A stretch of 18,786 bases of DNA, taken from Temnopleurus reevesii (taxonomy: Eukaryota > Echinodermata > Echinoidea > Temnopleuroida > Temnopleuridae). A model generated the notes under the pieces. The model saw nothing but the letters and a program-made list of their open reading frames with translations, was not told where the DNA came from and ran no database searches. Every line of letters begins with the position of its first letter. The first letter of the stretch is position 1. Below are positions 8,259 to 16,120 of this stretch, in pieces. The stretch covers positions 32,723 through 51,508 of the forward strand of contig BQKZ01002521.1 in assembly GCA_036244855.1 (NCBI GenBank), in the 5' to 3' direction. The translations under genes were made by a program, and so were the position numbers.

Positions 8259-8906
8259 ATTGGTCAAATGAGCCACCCTGGGTTTGGTTTCATAAAGCTG
8301 TTCGTAGATCTACACACGACTGTACGAACGACTGGTGATCCTTTCTCGCACTCAGTAACAACCCCTAGGCGCTGAATTGCACCGAAGAAAGGATCGTCAG
8401 TCCTTCGTACAGTCGTGGGTAAATCTGATGATCCTTTCTCGCTCTCAATGATAATCCCCGCGCTGAATCACACCTAGTCCAGTTGAGGACTGTGTGCTCT
8501 GATAGCACCGCCTCTGCATACTCTCTTACACTGAACACACATGGACTATATATCACTCAACCACAGAGTCCTTACATAACTCTCTGATCTGTATACCCCT
8601 CTGATCGCGCCTTAGAGGGTTAGGCTATGTAAGGACTCTGTGGTTGAGTGCTATGCACTCACTGTGTGCTCAGTGTATGATAATATGCAGATGTGGGTGC
8701 TATCAGAACACACAGTCCTCAACTGGACTAAATCGCACCGGAGAAAGGATCGCCAGTCCTTCGTACAGTCGTGCGTAAATCTGCTGATCCTTTCTCGCTC
8801 TCAATGATAACCACTAGCGCTGAATCGCACTGGAGAAAGGATCGCCAGTTCTTCGTACAGTCGTAGCTTTATGAAACACGGCTCAGATTGGTAAAATGAG
8901 CCACCC
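8259..8906. repeat. TIR-like element of three tandem 91-93-bp units within 20-bp direct repeats
   Basis: Bounded by ATTGGTCAAATGAGCCACCC (8259-8278) and ATTGGTAAAATGAGCCACCC (8887-8906), 19 of 20 identical. Just inside are inverted ends TTTCATAAAGCT and AGCTTTATGAAA. Between lie three units starting GATCCTTTCTCG at 8337, 8430 and 8786; each carries the reverse of its start further on (GAGAAAGGATCG) and a TTCGTACAGTCGT block. Unit 2 is split by the MITE at 8475-8730; without the insert and its TSD it is 91 bp. The 20-bp repeats could be a long target duplication or an older repeat. The minus-strand frame at 8365-8556 is not a gene. Confidence 0.75.
8475..8730. mobile_element. MITE, TAGTCCAG family, full-length foldback copy
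   Basis: A 256-bp near-palindrome. The left arm begins TAGTCCAGTTGAGGACTGTG and the right arm ends CAGTCCTCAACTGGACTA, with arms of about 120 bp meeting around GATCGCGCCTTAGAGGG. The flanks are AATCACACC (8466-8474) and AATCGCACC (8731-8739), a 9-bp target duplication with one difference. It has split the second of three tandem units, so it is younger than that array. No coding capacity; it would fold into a long hairpin if transcribed. Confidence 0.88.
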
Positions 8907-8960
8907 CGTATAAATATATTAGATAAATTAATGAATAAATACAATAAGTAATTCGTTGTC

Positions 8961-8999
8961 ACTCTGTAATCTCTCTTCCATTTCGCCCCTTTACCTCAG
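8961..8999 (+). other. Probable 3' splice site for the GPR19-like coding exon
   Basis: A pyrimidine-rich run (8961-8990) is followed by TTACCTCAG, ending in AG at 8998-8999. This fits a metazoan splice acceptor well and lies 25 bases before the receptor start codon. The simplest reading is that the transcript has an upstream non-coding exon spliced to position 9000 and that the whole receptor is encoded in this exon. No matching donor or promoter could be identified. RNA evidence is not available here, so this is inference from a motif. Confidence 0.5.
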
Positions 9000-9059
9000 A
9001 TGGAATCCGTGACTCAAGAGGAGCATGTCAACGCCGCTAACAACAGTTATCTTCTCTGA
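9000..9059 (+). other. Short uORF overlapping the GPR19-like start codon
   Basis: An ATG at 9000 opens a 19-codon reading frame that ends at TGA 9057-9059, in a different frame from the receptor and overlapping its first 35 bases. If splicing joins at 9000, this ATG would be the first three bases of the exon, so ribosomes would meet it before the receptor AUG at 9025. Overlapping uORFs usually lower translation of the main frame. The reading frame is certain; the regulatory role is inference and depends on the splice site being right. The peptide resembles nothing recognisable. Confidence 0.35.
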
Positions 9060-10263
9060 CGTCATGGAATACGTCACACCTAACCACACTCTAGAAGGCA
9101 GTACTACATCACCATGGGAACAGACCACACCTCCTGGAACCACTCCACATGACCAGGTCCAAGCTGATATCGTGATGACATTTGGAACAGTAATGGGGAC
9201 GATCGCTGCTACACTGATGTGCCTGACCTGTATATTTGGTAACATTCTGGTTGTAACCGTGGTCCAGCGAAGCAGACGGTTACAGAGCACAACCAACTAT
9301 TTTGTGATCTCTCTCGCTATAGTTGATCTGGTGATGTCTGTGTTGTGTATGCCCTTCATGATAGGTCTGATCATAGCTGAGGAGTGGGTTTATGGAGAGT
9401 TCATTTGTAAACTGGTCCGATTCCTGCAGTACATGAAACCAGGTGCGACGGTCTATGTCCTCATTGCTATCGGGGTGGATCGTTTCTATACTATTCTCTA
9501 TCCACTCAGCTTTAAGATCACTCGTGGGAAAGCGAAGAAAATGATTATTATCAGTTGGTCAATAGCGACGCTCATCTCATCTCCAGCCTTCTTTTTCTTC
9601 ACCTTGACCGAACTGAAGGGAAATACAACTGTTTGTATGCCGTTTGTTTCATTTGAAGCCGCTGGGATCATGTACGTGTCAGCCCTATTCCTGATTGAAT
9701 TTATCTTGCCTTTATCGTTGCTTCTGATAACATATGCGCGCATTTTCCGCCATATTTGGACGGTAGGGATACGCGGACGCGCGTTGCAGCGGACAATGAA
9801 TAGCGTACCGCGCGCCAAAGTGAAAACCGTGAAAATGTTGATGATTGTAAGCAGTGTGTTTTTCGTTTCATGGACGCCATTTTTTGTCGTTCAGGAATGG
9901 TTCACGTGTGCGAAGGACATAGCTGATATCAGGCAAACTGATGTGAATATTTACTGGGTAACTGTGTGGGTTTCACTAACCTCATGCGCTTGGAATCCTG
10001 TCATCTATTCATGTTATAACCCAAACTTTCGTCGTGGTTGTAAAGAGGTGTTCTGCGCGTCCACAATGAAGTGCTACAGAAAGGACACCTATGCCATTAC
10101 TAATTCCACCAAGTTTTCACGCAAGAATCACGTCGGCGTGCTTACGGATGAGACCGATGGAGGGCGCTCTTTCACCTCATACCGAGCTTTTGATCGTGAT
10201 GCTAATGGAGACAAGAAGATGGCATGGCCTTTGCCTACCACCACCTCTACCACATATCTCTGA
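9025..10263 (+). CDS. GPR19: GPR19-like class A orphan G-protein-coupled receptor, complete
   Basis: A complete 412-residue rhodopsin-family receptor that would signal from the plasma membrane through G proteins. Seen: a 50-residue Ser/Thr-rich outer tail with a possible N-glycosylation site at N20, then seven hydrophobic segments near residues 52-79, 89-113, 125-148, 171-193, 211-238, 265-290 and 306-329. Class A landmarks are GN (72-73), D101, a Cys pair (C128 and C204), DRF at 152-154 in place of DRY, W178, P229, WTP (283-285) and NPVIY (324-328). The assignment rests on recalled vertebrate GPR19 features: the loop RTMNSVPRAKVKTVKM (256-271), the tail block FC..TMKCYR...YAIT (343-358) and a C-terminal FDR...K.AWP (389-402). 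Length matches GPR19, about 415 residues. An in-frame TGA at 9010-9012 makes M1 at 9025 the first in-frame start; A at -3 gives a fair context. The gene is single-exon in its coding part, as in vertebrates. Vertebrate GPR19 is an orphan (adropin has been proposed as ligand), so ligand and function here are unknown. An orthology search was not possible here. Confidence 0.92.
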   Translation: MSTPLTTVIFSDVMEYVTPNHTLEGSTTSPWEQTTPPGTTPHDQVQADIVMTFGTVMGTIAATLMCLTCIFGNILVVTVVQRSRRLQSTTNYFVISLAIVDLVMSVLCMPFMIGLIIAEEWVYGEFICKLVRFLQYMKPGATVYVLIAIGVDRFYTILYPLSFKITRGKAKKMIIISWSIATLISSPAFFFFTLTELKGNTTVCMPFVSFEAAGIMYVSALFLIEFILPLSLLLITYARIFRHIWTVGIRGRALQRTMNSVPRAKVKTVKMLMIVSSVFFVSWTPFFVVQEWFTCAKDIADIRQTDVNIYWVTVWVSLTSCAWNPVIYSCYNPNFRRGCKEVFCASTMKCYRKDTYAITNSTKFSRKNHVGVLTDETDGGRSFTSYRAFDRDANGDKKMAWPLPTTTSTTYL

Positions 10264-10293
10264 CAACATTGAATGAGAGCAACTTATTGATAA

Positions 10294-10542
10294 AGGCTGA
10301 CTCACACCTTTGCGTTTTTCCTCTGCGTCGGCCCAGCGTTTTTGGAAATTAAAAACGCTCCCTGGACGCACAAAGACACAGATCATACGGTCAACTGACA
10401 CTCGTATGCTCCTTGAGCGAAAGCATAATGTCCGTCCACGGTCTGATCTGCGTATGCTGTCCGTCAAGGGAGCCTTTTTAGTTAAAAAAACCGCTAGGCC
10501 GACGCAGGATAAAAACGCAAATGCACATATGTGAGTCGGCCT
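10294..10542. mobile_element. MITE, GCGTTTTT family copy 1, in the probable GPR19 3' UTR
   Basis: A 249-bp element with termini AGGCTGACTC and GAGTCGGCCT in inverted orientation, flanked by a perfect TAA duplication (10291-10293 and 10543-10545). Inside the ends lies a shared motif, ACACCTTTGCGTTTTT on the left and AAAAACGCAAA on the right. No coding capacity is seen. The 3-bp TAA duplication is what PIF/Harbinger transposases make, so a non-autonomous derivative of that superfamily is likely. Two related copies lie at 16456-16706 and 17749-17950. Long open frames across it on both strands are chance. Confidence 0.8.
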
Positions 10543-10562
10543 TAAGGAATTTTTCACATCTT

Positions 10563-11130
10563 GTCACCTCGTAACACCACCTATTGATTCAACCACAGTT
10601 TCACCTTGTAACTGTTGATGTTATTGTTTGTGATATATCCTACATTCATATAATTGATATCGTCATTGATATTGATATAAAAATAAGAACAAACAAGTAC
10701 ATGAGTAAATAATCACAGTATGCAATTGTAATTCATTAGATGTCTTGTATAGCATCGCAAGAGATCGCCCCAAGCACCATCGCCCTTATAAGAGGGCGGT
10801 TTCCTAATATATTCAAAATGTATGCACGTTTGTCTTGTCTTTCCGTTTACGCCCACAATAAAAGTTGATTTAGGTGTAGATCGCGACCACATTAATTTCT
10901 ATCCAATCATTTTATTTTAATAATTAAGTAGTTGTAATTATATCAATTTATTTCAAACCGTTTGCGTACATCCGTTTGTACTAAGGTGCCATTAGGTATG
11001 AGGTACTTCATGCCCAACATCAAGGTAACTCAAGTTTGTTGCCAGCAACCGTAATATCGTGGTATTCCTTAAATCCCTGAAAAGACCGGGGGAAGAATCA
11101 CACCCCTCTTACGTTTCGCGCTGTATACCT
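10563..11130. other. Downstream of the GPR19-like gene: no gene seen
   Basis: AT-rich DNA holding the candidate AATAAA at 10857 and a small hairpin, CGCCCTTATAAGAGGGCG, near 10788. Probably the rest of the receptor 3' UTR and then intergenic DNA. Confidence 0.4.
10857..10862 (+). terminator. Candidate polyadenylation signal of the GPR19-like gene
   Basis: AATAAA occurs 594 bases after the receptor stop codon and is the first good signal found on the plus strand beyond the MITE at 10294-10542. If used, the 3' UTR would contain that MITE. A single hexamer is weak evidence, and other variants nearby could be used. Confidence 0.3.
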
Positions 11131-11258
11131 AAGACTCCGGCCACATAGAGGTCCAGAAGCAACACGATTAAACACGACTATTTGTTCGGAGGCAGTTACC
11201 TGTGAATCAACAAAGAGTCTGAATCGTGTTGCTTCCGGGCCTCTATGTGACTGGGGCT
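11131..11258. mobile_element. MITE, CCGGTCACATAGGGCCCC family copy 1, worn
   Basis: A 128-bp near-palindrome related to the copies at 12383, 14673 and 15994: CCGGCCACATAGAGGTCC, GAAGCAACACGATTAAACACG, a centre with GAGGCAGTTACCTGTGAA, then GAATCGTGTTGCTTCCGGG and CTATGTGACTGGGGCT. Its ends have drifted and the TTA duplication is lost. A further inverted pair, TATACCT and AGGTATA, lies just outside. Confidence 0.7.
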
Positions 11259-11352
11259 CGACGCGAAGAGGTATAGCCGCGACGTTCCATGACTTATTCT
11301 TTTTTTCAAGTATTGCGCCAGTCCCAAGTTTACCATGGTTAATACATCAAAG

Positions 11353-11544
11353 TAGTCCAGTTTAGGACTGTGTGTTCTGATAGCACCCACCTCTGCATAT
11401 TCTCTTGCACTGAACACACATAGACTGCATAGTGCTCAACCATAGAGTCCTTACATAAACCTCTGATCATGCTTGCTCCTCTGATCGCGCCTTCAAATAT
11501 GCAGAGGTGGGTGCTATCAGAACACACAGTCCCAAACTGGACTA
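11353..11544. mobile_element. MITE, TAGTCCAG family, copy with a partly deleted right arm
   Basis: A 192-bp member: left end TAGTCCAGTTTAGGACTG, right end CAGTCCCAAACTGGACTA. The left arm is complete through CTCTGATCGCGCC, after which only about 50 bases of right arm remain, starting at the TATGCAGAGGTGGG block. The flanks ACATCAAAG (11344-11352) and ACGTCCAAG (11545-11553) look like a worn 9-bp duplication with two mismatches. Apparent reading frames on both strands are translations of the repeat. Confidence 0.82.
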
Positions 11545-11553
11545 ACGTCCAAG

Positions 11554-12082
11554 GAGAAACAGTTTTGCACATGCCACCGTTGGTTTGCATCTCTTGGATC
11601 GGTTGCTATCCAGCGAAAAGTTATCAATTACACTCTAATACAAATGGTGGTACAAAGTTCAGATCATACATCATACTCTTGCCAATACTCAACAAAGCAT
11701 CTTTTTTTTGCGCAGGGTGGTAAAAGAGAGAATATTTAATACATAACGCAAGAATGATTTCAAGAATAATACCCCATTGACATAATTATATTCGGTATTT
11801 ACCGGGTGTTTAGCCAGCGCGCACACCCGGGGAATGGAAGTATGATATGGCACTCAGACTGTTTTCAGGTCAATTTTTATTGTCCTGATCTATATTGTCC
11901 GGTATGTACCAGGATGTTTGCTATGTAAAGAATGAATGGGGTAGTACATTTACATGAGCTGCTTGAGGTGCTCAAATATAAAAAAATAAAACTATGTTTA
12001 TGATGCGGACTGCACACATGCATATCATGCAATATTATTACGTTGTGTTTCGTGTATTTAAATACGCCACGCTCGTCAGAAT
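11554..12082. other. Gene-free DNA between MITEs
   Basis: Only the short repeat at 11841-11888 and its hairpin are noted. The plus-strand frame at 11469-11723 starts in the MITE and is not a gene. Confidence 0.4.
11841..11888. repeat. Short dispersed repeat, copy 1
   Basis: TGATATGGCACTC, GACTGTTTTCAGGTCAA and TTTTATTGTCCTGA match 15304-15352 with few changes. In both places a CCCGG-containing hairpin (ACCGGGTG...CACCCGG at 11808-11830; ACCCGGACGGGT at 15282-15293) lies a little upstream, so a larger decayed element is likely. Confidence 0.5.
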
Positions 12083-12381
12083 TTAATTTTGTGTATATCT
12101 TTTAATTATTATTTTGTCAAATCTTGGAAATAACCTCGCATGCATTTTATGCTCAATAACAAATAATATCATCATTACCGATAGAGGGGGCTATATATGA
12201 TTTAACGCACAGAGATACGATCTTTACTACATAAAGCCCCCGAACGGTCAAATTAAAAATTTAAAGGAGAATCCGGTCATAAACAGATATGATATTGTCT
12301 CGAAATGTGTGTAAGATATATATGTTATGTTAAACATAAAGTTCACATTTCTTAATCGGAACCAAACTGTATTTGGGCTTT
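12083..12381. mobile_element. Truncated copy of the AGCCYAAGTACAG TIR element
   Basis: Aligned by eye with 3602-3870. Shared blocks include TTGTGTATATCT, TATTTTGTCAAATCT/TATATTGTCAAATCT, GGAAATAAC, TATGCTC.ATAAC, a GAGRGGGCK block, ATATGATTTAACG, TCTC.AAATGTGT.TAAGA, TTCACATTTCTT and the right end ACCAAACTGTATTTGGGCTT. The left half and left terminus are absent or unrecognisable. A TTA-type MITE begins right at its right end (12383). The two copies are clearly diverged. Confidence 0.65.
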
Positions 12382-12382
12382 A

Positions 12383-12514
12383 GGCCCTGGTCACATAGGA
12401 CCCCGGAAGCAACACGATTCGACACGACTCTTTGTTAATTTACAGTTAACTGCCTCCGAACGAAGAGGTCGTGTTAAATCGTGATGCTTCCGGGGGCCCT
12501 ATCTGACCAGGGCT
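12383..12514. mobile_element. MITE, CCGGTCACATAGGGCCCC family copy 2, TTA flanks
   Basis: A 132-bp foldback: GGCCCTGGTCACATAGGACC at the left, and GGGGGCCCTATCTGACCAGG then GCT at the right, with TTA on each side (12380-12382, 12515-12517). The arms are about 60 bp; the centre holds CAGTTAACTGCCTCCGAACG. The TTA duplication and size fit a PIF/Harbinger-type MITE. Confidence 0.82.
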
Positions 12515-12748
12515 TTAATTCCCCCCACGCATATTCTGGAATGGTCGGCATATGTGGATGAGCGGTTACTATAAATAAATGCAAATCGTATGCATTCTTT
12601 AGAACACAAAGGTTGTTCTCGATGACCAAAAAGCTTATCCATAGCAACAATTAATTTATACAAAATGAGTTCAATTGATATTAACTGCTCTAAGGAATAC
12701 CAACAAACTATACAGTCGTTGACAGGAAATGTGCAGAAAAGAGCCCGT

Positions 12749-12880
12749 ATTCCGATAGAGGGGTTAAACTTAACCCGGGACTAAGCCATTGATATTTAGA
12801 CCAGGGCTATTCAAAAGTTAAGCCAATGGTCTAAATAACAATGACTTAGACCTGGGTTAAGTTAAACCTCGTTATCAGAA
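12749..12880. mobile_element. Foldback MITE with about 55-bp arms
   Basis: The left arm ATTCCGATAGAGGGGTTAAA, then CTTAACCCGGG and a TTTAGACC block, pairs with the right arm running from GGTCTAAAT to GGTTAAGTTAAACCTCGTTA and TCAGAAT. The loop is about 25 bases (AGGGCTATTCAAAAGTTAAG). Total about 132 bp; no target duplication was identified and no second copy is present here. Confidence 0.65.
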
Positions 12881-13878
12881 TAGGACCATTGAGTCCATTA
12901 GTAAACCGGCCTATTTACCTTGGTTCGTCATTTTCATGATTTTACAGAAATTTGACTGCGACAGGTGACACTGACGATGTAATTTGAAGTTGTATTTGTA
13001 CTCTGTAAGTTTTTACAGGGTGTGGTGAACCCATTGGCAACTGAATTCTGTGATTCCCATAGACTTTGTACAAAGACAACCCGGTTCCAGTAGTCAATGG
13101 GTTAACTCGATGATTCATAATCACAAGGAAATTCAACCTTATACATCCAATTACAGACGGAACCACGGTTTTGCTTTTTATGGTCTGAATACTGGGTGAG
13201 CCTGACGAGCACACGAACAAATTATTTGCTAATAGATCAATGTGCAATACGTTTCAAATATAATTACGTAATGGTCGTGTTTTATATGTACATGATGTAA
13301 GAGAAGTTGATGTTTTATGGTTTCTATTTTCTACGTTAAATGTTGTTATGAAGATGTATTTTTCAAATATTATGCTATGAATTTGTCAACATGTACCATC
13401 CATTTAATAGCGGATATTATTTAAAAGGATATATGAAGGTGGAGGGGGGGGGGGGGGGGTGAACCTCGTGGGCGAAGTCCGAACCGGTGAACACTGAGGC
13501 TACGAAGCACTGAATGGGGTATAATGCAGTGATACTGTGTTGTAATTAGAGAATGATTATATTGGATCTATCTCATTCGTTTGTATAAATGAGTCTGAGT
13601 ACGTTAATGGGATAAATATTGACATGTAGATTTCAAAAGCAATCATATCATTAGGTCGTGCAATATAATTACATTACGTTAGAAATGTCAGATTTGCGCG
13701 TTTGCGTGTGTATATTTTTGGTTCGTATACCAAGTAAATCTCTTATTATACTTGAATTTGATTACGTTCATTTTCGAATACATGTAAAGTGAACACGATG
13801 CAATCTATTTTCGCCTATTCAATGCTCATTTGTAATGTTATTTAAAACGGAATCGATGTGTGATTATTGTGTCCGCAC
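12881..13878. other. Gene-free AT-rich DNA
   Basis: Contains the 16-G run and a 101-codon minus-strand frame (12942-13247) without any recognised motif or supporting signal. No repeat shared with the rest of the window was found. Confidence 0.4.
13444..13459. repeat. G-run of 16
   Basis: Sixteen consecutive G in otherwise ordinary AT-rich DNA. It can form G-quadruplexes and is prone to length error. Confidence 0.9.
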
Positions 13879-14030
13879 AGTTCAATAGTTCAGTTCAGTT
13901 CAGTTCATTCATTTATTTCACAAACAGCATAAAAACACTAAAATTTACAAAGTGAAATATATAGCAGAATATTATAAACTGGTTGACGGTAGTAGCCAAA
14001 AAGGAATGCCCTTATGGGAGGTCGACCGAT
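13879..14030 (-). mobile_element. Probable LINE or SINE 3' end on the minus strand with 5-bp tail
   Basis: On the minus strand, sequence from about 14030 leads to a GTTTGTGAAATAAATGAATG stretch and then (AACTG)n at 13879-13905. A 3' UTR-like stretch with AATAAA followed by a pentanucleotide tandem tail is a common end for non-LTR retroelements. No coding part was identified, and the left boundary is arbitrary. Confidence 0.45.
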
Positions 14031-14400
14031 ACACACGGCGTACGGACCATAATTGTCCCAAGCATGACCCACTTTATTTATTTAGTTTACATGTTGTCTG
14101 GTGATGGGAATCCTAATGTAAGGAGGTCCTTGTCACCAGAGAACTTATTTTTTTTATATTGAAACCTTTAGCATTACGGTCAATATACACAAACATACAA
14201 ATCGTGGGACCAGCAAACCACCTTGTCATAACAAAAGTATATACATGTATAGTCGTGATGAGGTACTGTACTGTAATTGTTTTAAGACTATTTGCAGAAA
14301 AGGATGTTATTTTAAATGTGTAAAACGCTCTTATCTTCGATCTCACACTCTCCTGCCTTCTCCTCACAATCTTATCTCGACCTTCATCTTGCACACTGAT
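14031..14400. other. Gene-free DNA
   Basis: A 93-codon minus-strand frame (14113-14394) has no recognisable motif. Nothing else seen. Confidence 0.35.
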
Positions 14401-14587
14401 GGGGTGTTGCTAGAAAGTCGCTAGAATTCAACTGCACGCCAGTGGCAAATTGAAACGCCAATTTTAATTTGTACACGTTTTGCGCCTTTCATGCAATTGC
14501 AAATCGCACATACAAAATGATTTTGGTTGACGCGCGCATAATCATCTGCAATTTGCAATTGATTCCAACTTACTAGCAATATACATC
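14401..14587. mobile_element. MITE, GGGGTGTTG family, diverged copy
   Basis: Starts GGGGTGTTGCTAGAAAGT and ends AACTTACTAGCAATATACATC, a worn inverted repeat. Internal blocks match 4393-4533: TGGCAAATTGAAACGC, TTTCATGCAATTGC, ACAAAATGATTTTGGTTG and CAATTTGCAATTGATTCCAACTT. Shorter than the copy at 4263, lacking the TAA-rich left part. Confidence 0.55.
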
Positions 14588-14672
14588 AATCTAGTGAGAT
14601 TGACTAGTTTTGATGATCCCTGGGGCTCTAGATTCTGGTAAAAAGTTTGTCTAGAATTTACGAGACTCCTTA

Positions 14673-14802
14673 AGCCCCGGTCACATAGGGCCCCGGAAGC
14701 AACACGATTCATCCCGACTCTTTGTTCAGTTCACAGTTAGATGCCTGCGAACAAAGATCGTGTTGAATCGTGTTGCTTCCGGGGCCCTATGTGACCGGGG
14801 CT
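14673..14802. mobile_element. MITE, CCGGTCACATAGGGCCCC family copy 3, TTA flanks
   Basis: A 130-bp near-perfect foldback, the best preserved copy: AGCCCCGGTCACATAGGGCC to GGCCCTATGTGACCGGGGCT with TTA on each side (14670-14672, 14803-14805). The outermost 36 bases of the two arms pair without mismatch by eye. The centre reads TTCACAGTTAGATGCCTGCG. Confidence 0.88.
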
Positions 14803-14916
14803 TTAGCATTTTAACTAAAATTGGAATCTATTCACTTCTGATTTGTAAACTAATAACTGCCTCGGGATCTTCAAATCGAGTCAATCTGACTCGATTTCTT
14901 ATCTTTTTTTCTTCTG

Positions 14917-14921
<5 letters not shown>

Positions 14922-14980
<59 letters not shown>

Positions 14981-15192
14981 TACGTGCACACACACACACA
15001 CATACTCTCTCTATATATCTCTTCTTTTCTCTCTCTCACACACACATACATACACACACACATATTCTCTCTCTTTCCCCTCCTCTCTCTCCCCCTCTCC
15101 ATTTTTTCACTCTCTCTCTCCATCTCATTCTTTCTCGCCCTATCCATCTCCCCTCTCCCTCTCCCCCCTCTCCCACACTCTCTCCATCTTTA

Positions 15193-15235
<43 letters not shown>

Positions 15236-15236
15236 T
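14922..15236. repeat. Compound (CT)n / (CA)n microsatellite
   Basis: Over 300 bp of almost pure CT, CA and TA dinucleotides: (CT)n at 14922-14960, (CA)n at 14961-15003, mixed CT/CA/TA to 15120, then C- and T-rich to 15236. It produces long Ser/Leu/His/Thr frames on the plus strand (14760-15308, 14984-15352) and Arg/Glu-rich frames on the minus strand, none of which is a gene. Confidence 0.92.
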
Positions 15237-15281
15237 TTTTTTTTCAATCTCTCCTCTCTATCTTTGTATTCGCCTATATAC

Positions 15282-15352
15282 ACCCGGACGGGTGTCATAA
15301 AATATTGATATGCCACTCGGGACTGTTTTTAGGTCAAGTTTTATTGTCCTGA
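15282..15352. repeat. Short dispersed repeat, copy 2, with adjoining hairpin
   Basis: Second copy of the 48-bp repeat at 11841-11888 (here 15304-15352), preceded by a small CCCG/CGGG hairpin. It abuts the large CT/CA microsatellite on its left. Confidence 0.5.
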
Positions 15353-15990
15353 GTATTGCGTGGTGCGACTGGAAAAATCGTCTGGTGTGTGGCCGTGTGT
15401 TCGTCGTAGAGCGTAAATGCGTTAAGATGAATGTTATTTTTTTATCCTTTTCTTCATCACTCTGTACTCACCAAAGCAAATTGTGCAGCAATTTTGTAAC
15501 AAATCCACTGTATTTTAAGGAATGTCTTAACAGTTTAATATCTGAATAAACACAGAACAAAGCTTTATAATAAAACTTTTCATGAACAAGATATTTACTA
15601 TTACTGCATGATGTCTGGTATTTTCGTGTGCCCTAAATTCACCTATAGTTTTTATTTTAATATTATTCATTTGAGAACACATTGTGTGTGACTTACACAA
15701 GTAAGAAGTGAGTGAAAGCCAGAGAACATCTGAAAATGACTTCCGTTTGTACTTCACATACTTTTATATGATTTAGCTGTGATCTTTGTTTTAAATTTTG
15801 GATGCCTGAACAAAATGCAGAGTAGAAAACACTGAAAATCGGAGTAAGCAACGAGTCCTAAAGGGATGGCACATTAGAAGGATCGAGGACTAAATATCAT
15901 TTTTCTTTCTCCAAAACCAAAAATGACTAACACTTGAATCTCGTCATTGATTAGTGGTTGAAAAAAAAACATTTCGAGAATGGACCATCG
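15353..15990. other. Gene-free AT-rich DNA
   Basis: Short open frames on both strands (15310-15549 +, 15527-15757 -) show no recognisable protein. No repeat noted. Confidence 0.35.
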
Positions 15991-15993
15991 TTA

Positions 15994-16120
15994 AGCCCGG
16001 TATAGGGCCCCGGGAGCAACTAGACTCAACACGACGCTTTGTTCGCAGGCAGTTAACTGTGAACTGAATAACGAGTCGTGTTGAATCGTGTTGTTTCCGG
16101 GGCCCTAAGTGACCGGGGCT
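15994..16120. mobile_element. MITE, CCGGTCACATAGGGCCCC family copy 4, TTA flanks, reversed centre
   Basis: A 127-bp foldback flanked by TTA (15991-15993, 16121-16123). The left arm has lost the CACA of GGTCACATAG. The asymmetric centre, TTCGCAGGCAGTTAACTGTGAA, is the reverse complement of that in copies 2 and 3, so this copy lies in the opposite orientation. Confidence 0.85.

Noticed and set aside
9057..9064. TGACGTCA in the GPR19 coding region as a regulatory CRE
   Set aside because: It lies in coding sequence with no supporting motif; a chance match is adequate.
9498..9818. 106-codon minus-strand frame
   Set aside because: Antisense shadow of the GPR19-like coding sequence; likewise 8991-9296 and 10177-10557.
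11339..11723. Open frames sharing MQRWVLSEHTVLNWT-like peptides (also near 789, 3060, 8365)
   Set aside because: The shared peptide is the translation of the TAGTCCAG MITE arm, not a protein family.
12942..13247. 101-codon minus-strand frame as a gene
   Set aside because: No recognisable motif, no splice or start support, and of a length expected by chance in this much DNA.
14760..15352. Long Ser/Leu/His-rich and Arg/Glu-rich open frames on both strands
   Set aside because: All derive from the CT/CA microsatellite, with one starting inside a MITE.
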